Assembly (NCBI RefSeq): GCF_028623165.1
Contig: NZ_CP117768.1
Coordinates: 4,588,001-4,652,000, forward strand
Reading direction: 5' to 3'
DNA length: 64,000 nt
Source: Nostoc sp. UHCC 0926
GTDB lineage: Bacteria > Cyanobacteriota > Cyanobacteriia > Cyanobacteriales > Nostocaceae
Below are positions 33,345 to 42,725 of the stretch, in pieces; the stretch's first letter is position 1, and the number at the start of each line of letters is the position of its first letter. The notes under the pieces were generated by a model. The model was not told where the DNA came from, ran no database searches, and worked only from the letters and a program-made list of their open reading frames with translations. Both the position numbers and the translations under genes were made by a program.

Positions 33345-34360
33345 TAACTTTTATCTAAAGTATCTTTCATAAACATAGTTAACCCTGTCTGTGCAGCTCT
33401 TTGGGCCGCATCAGCAACCTTTAAGGTATATAAGCTCTCCTCTGGGGTAACGTACAAAGGAGTGCCATCAAAAAGATGGTCTAACACCATACTCATGTCT
33501 TTGGCAAACAAACCGCGGCGAGGGCCAACCTCTATAGGTGTTGTTTCCTCTGGCTGGATAAACAATCCTGTGTCACCATCAAAAATTAAACCACCCTTTT
33601 CCCCGTGAACTTCAAACTTACGTTCTGATTGCCAAAGACTTTCACCTTTGCCATAGACTACTTGGGCTAAAAGTCCACTGGTAAAGTAGAGTTGACTAGT
33701 GCAGAAACAAGTTTGGTAATATTCCGGTTCTATTTCCCAATATCGCTGGTGACAGTTAATAGTAAATACTTTACCAAATAAATCGGTGAGACGATGTAGG
33801 CGAGACAGGGCACCAATTAAGGGAAACCCGAAAAGCTCGTGGTTATAAGTCCATTTACGGGGTGCAGGATTCTGGGGATTGATGGTGCTGTAGCGAACAA
33901 AAAACACCTCACCAATTTTGGCTAAGTTTTGCTTCAAGGCTTGATGCAAACCACCCAAAAGTTCTAGATGTTCAACGTGCAGGAGTTTTTGTTGTGCTTT
34001 GGCTAAGGCAATCAGTTCCTCAGCTTCTACTACATCCAACGAAAGAGGATACTCTACAATCAGATGTTTGCTGTTGGTAAGTGCTGCACGAGCGATCGCC
34101 CCATGATCTCGATTAATAGTGGAAATTATTACTAAATCTATATCTTCCCGCTCTACTAGCTCTTGCCAAGAACTCAACGCTTCAATCTGGTACTCTCTGG
34201 CAAAAGCTTCTGTTTTTTCTGGGGTATGACCAACAACTGCTATTAACTGCGATCGCTCATCATGGAGCAATGCCTCAGCGCGAAACTTTGCCGCATACCC
34301 AGTACCTACCAAACCTACACGCACTCTTGCTTTTTCCAAAGCTGCTTCTGAATTATACAT
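33344..34360 (-). CDS. bvdR: Biliverdin reductase (Gfo/Idh/MocA fold)
   Basis: The N-terminal Rossmann motif VRVGLVGTGYAAKFRAEAL and the stretches LLHVEHLELLGGLHQALKQNLAKIGEVFF, NPQNPAPRKWTYNHELFGFP and ALSRLHRLTDLFG are very close to cyanobacterial BvdR. BvdR reduces biliverdin to bilirubin with NADPH and influences phycobilisome pigments. At 338 aa it is of normal length. The only alternative is a closely related MocA-type dehydrogenase. It is followed by map with a one-base overlap. Confidence 0.85.
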   Translation of the reverse strand: MYNSEAALEKARVRVGLVGTGYAAKFRAEALLHDERSQLIAVVGHTPEKTEAFAREYQIEALSSWQELVEREDIDLVIISTINRDHGAIARAALTNSKHLIVEYPLSLDVVEAEELIALAKAQQKLLHVEHLELLGGLHQALKQNLAKIGEVFFVRYSTINPQNPAPRKWTYNHELFGFPLIGALSRLHRLTDLFGKVFTINCHQRYWEIEPEYYQTCFCTSQLYFTSGLLAQVVYGKGESLWQSERKFEVHGEKGGLIFDGDTGLFIQPEETTPIEVGPRRGLFAKDMSMVLDHLFDGTPLYVTPEESLYTLKVADAAQRAAQTGLTMFMKDTLDKS

Positions 34361-34925
34361 GATCCTCCTAGTTCTATTTTCGATCCTCCCACACTTCTAG
34401 TGGTGGGATTCTTTTTTCATTCCCTAAAACAAAGGCACTCTTTCCAAGCGCTTAAGGCAAAAAATCAGGTGATTAAAAAATCTGATTGGATAATTCTCAG
34501 GGCGATAGCGAACGCGAACAGCGTCTCGCACGGAAGCACAGAATGCACTTAAATTTTCGGAGTTGTTGCAGGAATTTTTTGATTACCAACTTACCCAAAT
34601 TTCTTGAGCATTATCTTGACAAAGATAATTTTTTATGATAGAAAAAGCCTCTATTTAGCATCAACTTTAATAATGGTTTATTCCCTATAAGATAGTTTTT
34701 GATTATCACAGCCTGACTAGGGCAGTAAATATATAAATAAAACTTATCTGGATTAAGCAACTAAATTTCATTACTAATCGGGTTCAATTTCCAGTTACAT
34801 CGTTTAATTTTTCTCGTAGTATCAGAATTGAAGCAAATTTAAACTAGCGGCTAATCCCACGGAACAGCCGTGACCTTTGCCTTAGAATAACTTATACTGC
34901 CGTTTCCAAAAGAGAGGATTATTCA
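34361..34925. other. Intergenic region upstream of petF
   Basis: A 565-bp gap between divergent genes. It holds a small dispersed repeat near 34502-34541 (GCGATAGCGAACGCGAACAG and following), a short CACTTCTAGTGGTG hairpin just after the bvdR start, and the AT-rich petF promoter area. No gene is visible. Confidence 0.6.
34870..34925 (+). promoter_or_regulatory. Possible petF promoter and ribosome site
   Basis: TATACT at 34893-34898 could be the -10 of a petF promoter, with GTGACC 17 bp upstream as a weak -35. AGAGAGGAT at about 34911-34919 is the probable ribosome-binding site, 7 bp before the ATG. Confidence 0.4.
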
Positions 34926-35225
34926 ATGGCTACTTTTAAAGTGACACTAATCAACGAGTCCGAAGGGCTGAACAAAACACTTGACGTTGAGGACGACACC
35001 TATATTTTAGACGCTGCTGAAGAAGCTGGTCTTGACCTGCCCTACTCTTGCCGCGCTGGTGCTTGCTCGACCTGTGCCGGTAAACTCTTAAAGGGTACCG
35101 TTGATCAGGGTGACCAGTCATTCTTAGATGACGATCAAATAGAAGCTGGATATGTACTGACCTGTGTTGCTTACCCAACCTCTGACGTGACAATCGAAAC
35201 TCACAAAGAAGAAGAACTCTATTAA
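34926..35225 (+). CDS. petF: [2Fe-2S] ferredoxin I
   Basis: The 99-aa plant-type ferredoxin has the cluster ligands C42, C47, C50 and C80 in SCRAGACSTCAGK and VLTCVAYP, and an acidic surface. It accepts electrons from photosystem I and donates them to FNR, nitrite reductase, GOGAT and others. It is standalone with its own upstream region and a good ribosome site. The C-terminal ETHKEEELY is typical of the vegetative-cell type rather than heterocyst FdxH. Confidence 0.95.
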   Translation: MATFKVTLINESEGLNKTLDVEDDTYILDAAEEAGLDLPYSCRAGACSTCAGKLLKGTVDQGDQSFLDDDQIEAGYVLTCVAYPTSDVTIETHKEEELY

Positions 35226-35449
35226 GAGTTAGACACCTCAACAATAAATCTCTTGCAAGAGTTACTGATGTTGAAAAAATAGAAGCCGGGCATTTAGGAT
35301 TAACACCCTCGAAATACCGTGTGTAACTCTGAAAGCGACTTTGACAAAAACCGTAATTTAGTGTTGAGCAGGAACATAATAAATTTTGTGTTCCTGCTTA
35401 ATTTTTCAGTATGGAGTTTCCCCTCTGCGACTGCCTCTGGCCTCTTTTG

Positions 35450-37039
35450 TTAAAGCTTAATTTCTTTACTAAGAATTTTAATCTGAGTACCAGGATAATA
35501 GAATTGGAGAATTTTTGGACTCGACCAACCTAGTTTTGCTAAATTTTGAGCGCCAGTTTGACTCAAGCCGACTCCATGTCCTAATCCACCACCAATAAAA
35601 GCGTATCCCCACAGTTCTGGTTTGCCTTTATTCAGAGGTTCTAGATAAAATAGCGTACTCATCGGAGCAGCAAAGGCACTGCGAACTTCGTCTTTGTGGA
35701 GAATAAAGGTGCTGTTATCGGTTTTAACTGCGAGTTCAAGGATGCGTCCACTCTGGCTTCGCTTCACTACTGCCATAGCCTGAATTGTCTTAAATTTGGC
35801 ATAGGGACTGTTTTTTACCTGCAAAAATTTCTGCAAGTCCTTGATAATATCCTTTAAAGGGGTTTCCTTGTGCCAACGAAACATATCCCACTTGCTTTCA
35901 TTAAATCCTTGTTGGATATTAATAAATTTCTGGAAGTTATTTTCATCTGCCAAACTCTGCTTAGACAAGTTCCAAAAATTAGTCGCAGCATCTAGTACAG
36001 GGCGCAAATAGGGACGATCATCGCCATTCCAGACATCGCTGAAGGAGGCGGTAACACCACCAGTGGTGGAAGAATACAGGGCATCTACTAGTTCGTTTTT
36101 ATAAGTTACTACCTTACCTCTGGTGGAGGCGATCGCTCGGTCTGTTTTGGCAGCAGCTCCATTCAGCCCATAATAAACTTGGCAATGAGTATCAGCACAC
36201 AACTGATAGTTATCTGCAACAAACCTGCGTAAATTTCTCAAGGCATAAGTCCGGGCGATAATTGCTTGGGCTTCCAGCGCCGCTGTTGGTGCATCTGTAC
36301 CTATTTCGTAAGGCAGAACCCCACGCAAATAAGTTTCTAAGGGTACTTGGTTAACTAGAGTGTATGTGCCGTAAGCATTTGGCTGCAAATTCAGTCGTCC
36401 AGCATAAAGACGAGCATTCTCTTGTTTTTCGCTTTTATTCACCCGAATCAAGTTTTTATCAGTGCTGATTTCCAAATCATTTGGGCTATAGCGTTTACCA
36501 TCCACCACCCAACTTACTCGCGGCACTTGTTTAACAATCCTAGTATCAAGATATACTTTTTGTTTGGTAGAAGCTTGGATGTTCTGCAATAACAAGCGTC
36601 GCAGTAAAGGAGTGCTATAAACATCTCGTTTCGCCCAAACCTGCCAGCGTTCTGGCTGGGCTATTTCCACTTCCATTCCCTGAGAACGCCATTTATTAGC
36701 ACTGTCTTCCGCAGTTTCAAAGGTGCGATATGTGCCCAAAACTACCACTTCTTCAACTGCTGACTGGGGTAAAGCTTGGATGACTGTTTCCAGCTTTACA
36801 GGGTTCTTGGTAACTAGGGTTTGCTGCTTGTTGCCCGCAAGAAATTTTAGCTTTAAGCGATCGCCTTTTGTGGGTTCTAGTTGCAGCTTGGCTGTGGGTT
36901 GTGAGCCAAATCGCTGCACAATCCCAATTTTCAGTTCCATACCCTGGATGTTACTCTCAGGCCCTGATGCAGCAGTTAGTCCCAATAGACAAAATGTGGC
37001 CAGTACAGTGTGGGAAAAACGCCAAAGTGAAAATTTCAT
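35450..37039 (-). CDS. SpoIID/LytB domain protein, secreted
   Basis: I start at ATG 37037-37039, which gives the signal peptide MKFSLWRFSHTVLATFCLLGL and has AGG nine bases upstream; a longer frame to 37147 lacks a good start context. The body contains a SpoIID domain: LETYLRGVLPYEIGTDAP, ALEAQAIIARTYAL, CQVYYG, ALYSSTTGG and GGGLGHGVGLSQTGAQ. SpoIID enzymes cleave peptidoglycan glycan strands in spore formers. In cyanobacteria the role is likely cell-wall remodelling in the periplasm (inference). The N-terminal 170 residues are an added domain. Confidence 0.9.
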   Translation of the reverse strand: MKFSLWRFSHTVLATFCLLGLTAASGPESNIQGMELKIGIVQRFGSQPTAKLQLEPTKGDRLKLKFLAGNKQQTLVTKNPVKLETVIQALPQSAVEEVVVLGTYRTFETAEDSANKWRSQGMEVEIAQPERWQVWAKRDVYSTPLLRRLLLQNIQASTKQKVYLDTRIVKQVPRVSWVVDGKRYSPNDLEISTDKNLIRVNKSEKQENARLYAGRLNLQPNAYGTYTLVNQVPLETYLRGVLPYEIGTDAPTAALEAQAIIARTYALRNLRRFVADNYQLCADTHCQVYYGLNGAAAKTDRAIASTRGKVVTYKNELVDALYSSTTGGVTASFSDVWNGDDRPYLRPVLDAATNFWNLSKQSLADENNFQKFINIQQGFNESKWDMFRWHKETPLKDIIKDLQKFLQVKNSPYAKFKTIQAMAVVKRSQSGRILELAVKTDNSTFILHKDEVRSAFAAPMSTLFYLEPLNKGKPELWGYAFIGGGLGHGVGLSQTGAQNLAKLGWSSPKILQFYYPGTQIKILSKEIKL

Positions 37040-37262
37040 GGCTACCTGATGGCGAAGCGATAGCGAGTAATCGAGCGTCTTCTGCCCCTTAATGCGGTGT
37101 TGGAGCTGATTTTCCAATTGCTTTGTAGTGCGGTTTTTTTGTCGCATGAGTGCTCCAATGATACCATTACCAGTTTGGCCCCAAATACTAGTTGCAAAAT
37201 GAAGTCATAATGACTATGATTTATTTAGAGACACAAAACAGAACTAGTTGGATAAACTTTTT

Positions 37263-37526
37263 ATGGTTAGAGTCCAAGAAATTCCATTGAATCAGATAAA
37301 ACGGCCGTTGCCCCGTGCAAACGATCCAAATAAAGTGCAAGCCTTAATGGAATCGATTGCGGAGATTGGGCAGCAAGAACCTATTGATGTCCTAGAAGTA
37401 GATGGACAATATTATGGCTTCTCTGGTTGCCATCGGTATGAAGCTTGCCAGCGTTTAGGCAAAGAAACCGTTTTAGCCAGAGTCCGTAAAGCACCCCGCA
37501 GCGTTTTGAAGATGCACTTGGCATAG
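37263..37526 (+). CDS. srx: Sulfiredoxin
   Basis: From ATG 37263 the 87-aa protein carries the ParB-like fold and the signature FSGCHRYEA with catalytic C56. Sulfiredoxin uses ATP to reduce overoxidised (sulfinic) 2-Cys peroxiredoxins. An earlier TTG at 37248 would add MDKLF; I prefer the ATG. A Dps gene follows 103 bp downstream on the same strand, so both may serve oxidative-stress defence. Confidence 0.9.
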   Translation: MVRVQEIPLNQIKRPLPRANDPNKVQALMESIAEIGQQEPIDVLEVDGQYYGFSGCHRYEACQRLGKETVLARVRKAPRSVLKMHLA

Positions 37527-37629
37527 AGAATGAGAGTGGGGCAGGGGGCATGGGGCATGGAGACTTAATTTTCTTGCCAATGCCCAATGCCCAATCCCCA
37601 ATTACATATAACCTAATTAGGAAAAAATT

Positions 37630-38121
37630 ATGTCATCGAAAGTAACAGTCAAAAATGTAAATATCGGCATTGACGAGGCAAGTAGGGCTAAAATTGCCGA
37701 GGGTTTATCTCGCCTGTTGGCTGACACTTATACACTGTATCTGAAAACTCATAACTTCCATTGGAATGTAACTGGGCCGATGTTCCAAACATTGCATTTG
37801 ATGTTTGAAACCCAGTATACAGAATTAGCCTTAGCAGTTGATTTAATTGCGGAGAGAATTAGAGCGCTTGGCTATCCCGCACCAGGAACCTACAGCGAAT
37901 ATGCCAAACTGAGTTCAATTCCAGAAACTCCCGGAGTTCCTAAAGCTGTGGAGATGATCGGTTTACTAGTGGAAGGACAAGAAGCCGTAGTCAGAACTGC
38001 ACGGTCTATTTTCCCCGTGGTAGAGGAAGTTAACGACGAACCTACTGCCGATTTATTGACTCAGCGGATGCAAGTACATGAAAAGACAGCTTGGATGTTG
38101 AGAAGTTTACTGGAAGAATAG
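37630..38121 (+). CDS. dps: Dps-family ferritin-like protein
   Basis: The 163-aa protein has the Dps ferroxidase pattern HNFHWNVTG (H41, H44), LHLMFETQY (H56) and VDLIAERIRALG (D71, E75). Dps dodecamers oxidise and store iron with peroxide and protect DNA. Length and N-terminus are normal. Nostoc genomes carry several Dps paralogs, and I cannot say which this is. It follows sulfiredoxin and precedes an HTH-GrpE-like gene. Confidence 0.93.
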   Translation: MSSKVTVKNVNIGIDEASRAKIAEGLSRLLADTYTLYLKTHNFHWNVTGPMFQTLHLMFETQYTELALAVDLIAERIRALGYPAPGTYSEYAKLSSIPETPGVPKAVEMIGLLVEGQEAVVRTARSIFPVVEEVNDEPTADLLTQRMQVHEKTAWMLRSLLEE

Positions 38122-38310
38122 GAATGCGGCATAGGGCATAGAGAATAGGGAATAGAGAAAAAACTTAATCGCCAATGTCCAATGACGCCAGTTGCTTCTC
38201 CTGTCGGAGACGCTGCGCGAACAACGGAGGGAACCTCCCTTCGGGTTCACCAGTCGCCTACGGCGGGAAACCCGCCTACAGCGCTGGATTCACCGCAACG
38301 CACTGGCTCC

Positions 38311-38370
38311 CCAATGCCCAATACCCAATACCCAATGCCTAATACCCAATACCCAATACCCAATACCCAA
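38311..38370. repeat. Heptanucleotide tandem repeat (CCCAATA)n
   Basis: About eight copies of CCCAATA/CCCAATG run straight into the start of the following gene, preceded by a GC-rich dispersed-repeat block (about 38190-38308) of the same kind as those inside the family A MITEs. Together they have displaced or buried the original upstream region. Confidence 0.85.
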
Positions 38371-38373
38371 AAG

Positions 38374-39009
38374 TTGCAAGATTTAATGCAACAGGTGGGT
38401 ATTTCTAGTTTTAAAGCGCTGAGTCGGGCTGCTGGTGTCTCAGAGCGTCAACTTTTGCGGTTACGCCAAGGAAAGCTAGAGCAGATGCGGGTAGAAGTGC
38501 TGCTCAAGCTGTCGCCAGTGCTACAGATGCCATTAAGTGAATTAGTCACAACTTTTTCAACCGTAGAGTTATTACAAGAGAAAACAGCGCCCACTCAGGA
38601 ATTGTTACAACAGATTGCAGATTTAAGAACAGAGTACGATCGCTCGCAGCAACAAATAGAACAACAACAAGAGATATTACTACAAGAACTCCAGCAGTCC
38701 AGTTTGCAACTGCTGGAGTCTTTATTATTGCAATGGCCAACGGCAGCACAGAAAGCGCAAGAAAATCCCCAGCTAGCAGCAGTCAAAATATTACCGTTGG
38801 TGCAGAAACCCCTGGAAAAGCTTTTACAGGCATGGGGAGTGGAAGCGATCGCACCCGTGGGAGCAGAATTACCTTATGACCCCCAACTGCACCAATTGAT
38901 GGATGGTACAGCACAACCTGGTGAAAAAGTCAAGGTGCGCTACACTGGCTACCTTCAAGGTGAAAAGCTGCTTTACAGAGCCAAAGTCAGTGCTGTTGGA
39001 GGGAGTTAG
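38374..39009 (+). CDS. HTH protein with GrpE-like C-terminal domain
   Basis: I take TTG 38374 (or ATG 38386) as the start, because codons upstream to 38182 read from repeats. The protein has an N-terminal Cro/XRE-like helix-turn-helix (FKALSRAAGVSERQLLRLRQGKL), a Gln-rich coiled coil (about 75-130) and a C-terminal domain resembling the GrpE beta-domain (GVEAIAPVGAELPYDPQLHQ, GEKVKVRYTGYL, LYRAKVS). GrpE is the DnaK nucleotide exchange factor. A DNA-binding GrpE-like protein could link chaperone state and transcription; that is inference. Confidence 0.75.
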   Translation: MQDLMQQVGISSFKALSRAAGVSERQLLRLRQGKLEQMRVEVLLKLSPVLQMPLSELVTTFSTVELLQEKTAPTQELLQQIADLRTEYDRSQQQIEQQQEILLQELQQSSLQLLESLLLQWPTAAQKAQENPQLAAVKILPLVQKPLEKLLQAWGVEAIAPVGAELPYDPQLHQLMDGTAQPGEKVKVRYTGYLQGEKLLYRAKVSAVGGS

Positions 39010-40158
39010 GAATTAAGAGTGAGGGGTTAGAAATTCATAACTCTTTACTTTTTGTGTTATCTGTTGATAAATGAGAGATATTGGGAATACTAAAATAGCA
39101 GAGGCGATGGCCTTTGAAAACTTCTGTTAGAGCGTTGGTGTGCGTTTGAGCTTGCTTGGCGCTGTTGAAAGCGAAATTTTTGGCTCTAGAGCGGTAGTCC
39201 AGAGGTAAATTATTTCAATTATGTAAGTAATTGGACATAAATAAATGTAGATCCTAGTTACTATCATAAATACTCAGTAGTCAAGAAATGGTTATATGTA
39301 CTAATGATTCTGATGTGAAACCCCGATAGTTGAGTAATTTTCATAGTATTCAGGACTTACGCAAAATCATGAAAAAACGTAGACGCAAAGCGGCTTGCCG
39401 CAGGCTACCGCAAAGAACGCATTCGCGCAGCGTCTCGTAGAGAAGGACACAAAGGAATAAGACTTTCAGAGGGTTATTGCGTAAGTCCTAGTATTTTTGC
39501 TTATAGTGCTGAATTGGGGGCTAGAGACTGGGAAAATTTGGTGGGTGATGCAGCTTTGCCGCCAAATTGGAGAATAATCTATACCCACCACCCAGTATCC
39601 AGGCAGAGGAACGCCGCTGCTAGACTCGGTTTAGCTGCACTATCGCTGCAACCCCTTGAATTTTGAATTGTTTAATTACGGCTATCATCATGAGGTTTAT
39701 TCGAGAATCTCAGTTTTGCAAAAATATTTGGTAAATAATCTGAAAAGCAGTAACTTCAGGTTGTAGATCAGTATATAACTACATTAATGAGATGCAAGCA
39801 AGTTGGCGTTAAAAATCAATATCTATCACAAAACATCAAAGCAGCAAACAGCTTATAAATCAGTCATTCCAACATTTTTATAAAATTAAACATATATAAG
39901 TTTTATCGTGCCGACTCACTTACCTAGTTTGTTTATAATTGGTCTGTTACTAGTAAGAAAGCTATACTTAGTTAATAATATTTTTTTTATAATCCCAAAA
40001 AACTCATATTAAAATATTTATAATTAATCTTTATCTATCTTGATTGATTATCAATGATTACTCAATATATAATCTTAGCTTTTATTTCACAAGCATTTTT
40101 AAATGTTATATAATAGCGAAATAAGAGCATCATTTACACAAATCAGCATGACATAATT
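39010..40158. other. Long intergenic region with MITE
   Basis: A 1.15-kb gap without a credible gene. It contains the family B element at 39351-39490, an inverted pair GGTGGGTGATGC/CACCACCC near 39540-39585, and an AT-rich 500-bp stretch before the STAS gene. A small RNA could be present but I see no decisive sign. Confidence 0.6.
39351..39490. mobile_element. MITE family B, copy 2 with two nested repeats (140 bp)
   Basis: Ends CAGGACTTACGCA (39351-39363) and TGCGTAAGTCCTA (39478-39490); flanks GTATT at 39346-39350 and 39491-39495 form the target duplication. Compared with the 92-bp copy at 58191 it carries two extra GC-rich blocks (CGTAGACGCAAAGCGGCTTG and following; GCGCAGCGTCTCGTAGAG). 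These have the form of small dispersed repeats that were inserted later. Confidence 0.9.
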
Positions 40159-40485
40159 ATGAGAGAACAAGTAAAAGTTATTAAGCTCACTGGTAATTTA
40201 AACGCCACAACTTCACAAGACTTTCGACAAAATATCAGTAATATTCTAGAAACTGGTGCTAAAATTGTGTTAGTTGATTTTAAAGATGTAACATTTATGG
40301 ATAGTTCAGGTTTGGGAGCTTTAGTCTTAGCTTTCAAAACCCTGCGAGCAGCAGATACTAAGCTTGCTCTTTGCTCAATTAATGAGCAAGTCAGGATATT
40401 ATTTGAACTGACTAATATGGATAAAGTATTTGAAATATTCCCCAGTCAAGACGCATTTAATCAGGTTTTAGTCTCCAATACGTAA
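40159..40485 (+). CDS. STAS-domain anti-sigma-factor antagonist
   Basis: The 108-aa single STAS domain has the phospho-acceptor segment VTFMDSSGLGALV (S49/S50), as in SpoIIAA/RsbV. Such proteins switch partners between anti-sigma kinases and other targets depending on serine phosphorylation. The gene is convergent with, and directly abuts, a response-regulator/PP2C phosphatase gene (stops at 40485 and 40486). This phosphatase is the natural candidate to dephosphorylate it. The matching kinase is not in the window. Confidence 0.92.
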   Translation: MREQVKVIKLTGNLNATTSQDFRQNISNILETGAKIVLVDFKDVTFMDSSGLGALVLAFKTLRAADTKLALCSINEQVRILFELTNMDKVFEIFPSQDAFNQVLVSNT

Positions 40486-41622
40486 TTAATCAAACTTCAT
40501 TTGCAAAATAGATAAATCATCATCAAAAGCATCTTTGGAGTTCAGAGCGATTAAATAACTCAGTATGCGCTCGAGTTGGCAGTCAACAGGATCTTGCAGA
40601 CTAACCAGTAGCTGAATAAAAGCATCCAAACTCCAAAGTATGCCATCTGATTTATTTATTTCATAAGCGCCATCACTAAAAATATAAAGGGTACTGAATT
40701 TTTCAATATTGCAAAACCCATCAACATATTTTGCCTCTGGAAACATGCCAACTGGCATACCAGGGGTTTTCAAAAGTTTAACTTCAGACTTCCTGGGAGA
40801 TGTGCCGGTTACTAAAACTGCTGGTGGATGACCTGCACTAGCATAAATTAACTGGCGGTTGATTCGGTTGTAAACTCCATACCAAATCGTAAAGTATTTG
40901 TCATTTTGATAATTCATCTGAAAGGTATCATTCAAAGCCTTTAATACATCACTAGGTTGATGGTAATTCAGACTTTTGAGCGCACGGGAACGCAGCAGAT
41001 TTAGGACTGAAACAGAGGGAAGAGTAGCTTTGAGTCCATGTCCGGCAGTATCGAGTAAGTAGATTGCCAAATAATCAGCATCGAGCCAATAGTAATCGAA
41101 GCAGTCACCGCCGAGTTGCCGCGAAGGAATGAATCGGAAATTTATATTGAAGGGTTCGGTCATGGAAAGAGGCAGTAGCGATCGCACATATTCTGCGGCT
41201 TCTGACATTTCTGATTCTAAAAGTAACTTTTGAGCCTGCAAATCTCTACTCAACTGATGCAGGCGTAATCCCGCTCTTACCCGTGCTTGTAATTCATTGT
41301 GCTCAATAGGTTTGGAGATAAAATCATCAGCACCAGCATCTAGACCTTTGACGCAATCGGCAACGGAATCTAAGGATGTTAATAAAATAAAGAATGTAGT
41401 ATAAAATTTGGGGTCTGCCTTAATGCGGTGGCAAACTTCCAGTCCAGTCAACCCTGGCATGATCCAATCACAAATAATTAGTGCTGGACGATAAGCTAGT
41501 GCCTTTTCTATTCCTTCCTCGCCGCTACTGGCAGTAACTACTTCATAACCCTGTTTTTGCAACATCCTTTTCAGGAGTATTTTTATTGAATAGTCGTCAT
41601 CAATTATTAGTATTTGAAACAT
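40486..41622 (-). CDS. Response regulator with PP2C phosphatase (RsbU-like)
   Basis: Residues 1-120 form a receiver domain with the acidic pair DDD (8-10), phospho-Asp D52 and K104 region (ISKPI). A coiled linker follows (120-145), and then a SpoIIE/RsbU-type PP2C: GGDCFDY, LLDTAGHGLKA, ASAGHPPAVLV, FSDGAYE and FDDDLSIL with metal-binding Asp residues. Phosphorylation of the receiver would tune phosphatase activity on a STAS protein, most likely the neighbour at 40159. The length is normal for this type. Confidence 0.93.
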   Translation of the reverse strand: MFQILIIDDDYSIKILLKRMLQKQGYEVVTASSGEEGIEKALAYRPALIICDWIMPGLTGLEVCHRIKADPKFYTTFFILLTSLDSVADCVKGLDAGADDFISKPIEHNELQARVRAGLRLHQLSRDLQAQKLLLESEMSEAAEYVRSLLPLSMTEPFNINFRFIPSRQLGGDCFDYYWLDADYLAIYLLDTAGHGLKATLPSVSVLNLLRSRALKSLNYHQPSDVLKALNDTFQMNYQNDKYFTIWYGVYNRINRQLIYASAGHPPAVLVTGTSPRKSEVKLLKTPGMPVGMFPEAKYVDGFCNIEKFSTLYIFSDGAYEINKSDGILWSLDAFIQLLVSLQDPVDCQLERILSYLIALNSKDAFDDDLSILQMKFD

Positions 41623-41776
41623 AGAAAGTTGTAGGAAACACTCATTAAAAACTTGCTGTTCAAATAGAAAATAAAAATATGGTATCGGCTAATAAGCTAG
41701 TAGTATCTATATAGAGATACTACTAACTCATTTATATTTTTCCATCGAATTCGTGACTTTTTAACGTCATAAAACA

Positions 41777-42544
41777 TTATGGGGGGGCAAGAGGATTCAC
41801 CCACAAGAGGATGGTACTTTTTAGCTGGTTTAAATCGCGGTATGCTTCTTGCTTGAACCATTGCCCTAAGGCATCAAAGGGGGTGAAAGATGTTCCAGTT
41901 TGCCATTTAATGTCTTGACCTAGAGGTGTTGTGTGAGTTCCTGGTAAGGTCTGTGCTGTCACCATCTCATCAAAACGTTCTTGTAGGATTTTGGTTAAAG
42001 CTGCTGATTGATCAATGGTGTCATTGCTAAATTTTATTAATAAATTGCGCCGGATATTGTAACGCTCTTGGACAAGCTTATTGGTTTCCAACGGTGAGGG
42101 GGTAAACTCGATTTTCAAAGTAGAATTGAATTGTTCTACCAAGGGAATAGCTTCTTTAGCAGCGTAGTTGTTGAAGGATATTAAAATATTGCCTGCACGT
42201 TCTACTTGAAAGAGGCTACCAATCAGTAAGTGAAGTTTGCAGCCCATACTGTGTCCAACGCCGTAGATGGGGAAGTAAAGCTTGCGTAATGCCCCAGAAT
42301 CATGTAAGCGTTCGAGGGTGCGGTCAAAGTTTAACAGCACGGATTTTGCGATCGCAGTATGATCCAATGTATTGACGAAAGGCGTAGCAATTACAACATA
42401 ACCTTTACTTGCAAGTTGTTCGAGTAACCAGCGATAAGTGATGTGCGGTGCAGTGGCGACAAATGCACCTCCTAAAAAATGGATGATCCCTATGGGATTT
42501 CGGGGAATGATTACCCAGTTACCTCTGACTTCTTTCCAGTCCAT
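41777..42544 (-). CDS. DUF1350-like alpha/beta-hydrolase
   Basis: The 255-aa protein has a lipase-like nucleophile motif GHSMG in VGHSMGCKLHLLIG and the preceding segment GAFVATAPHITYRWLLEQLASKGY, typical of the DUF1350 family shared by cyanobacteria and plants. Its biochemical role is unknown. It is soluble with no signal peptide. Confidence 0.85.
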   Translation of the reverse strand: MDWKEVRGNWVIIPRNPIGIIHFLGGAFVATAPHITYRWLLEQLASKGYVVIATPFVNTLDHTAIAKSVLLNFDRTLERLHDSGALRKLYFPIYGVGHSMGCKLHLLIGSLFQVERAGNILISFNNYAAKEAIPLVEQFNSTLKIEFTPSPLETNKLVQERYNIRRNLLIKFSNDTIDQSAALTKILQERFDEMVTAQTLPGTHTTPLGQDIKWQTGTSFTPFDALGQWFKQEAYRDLNQLKSTILLWVNPLAPP

Positions 42545-42725
42545 GCCAATGAGCGATCGCTTTAGGAATATTCTTTATGTTAGACCGGGGATCGCAACCG
42601 TGGGAAGGATTATCTAAAAAGCCATTGAGGATATCTGGCAAAGAGATTGGAAACCAACCCACCCAGCAGCATCTACGCGCTCTCCAACTCACTTCTGTTA
42701 CGCAGGTTCGCCCTGAGTATTGGTT

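Noticed and set aside
38182..38373. N-terminal extension of the HTH-GrpE-like protein
   Set aside because: The 64 codons are read from a GC-rich dispersed repeat and CCCAATA heptamers; the domain begins right after TTG 38374.
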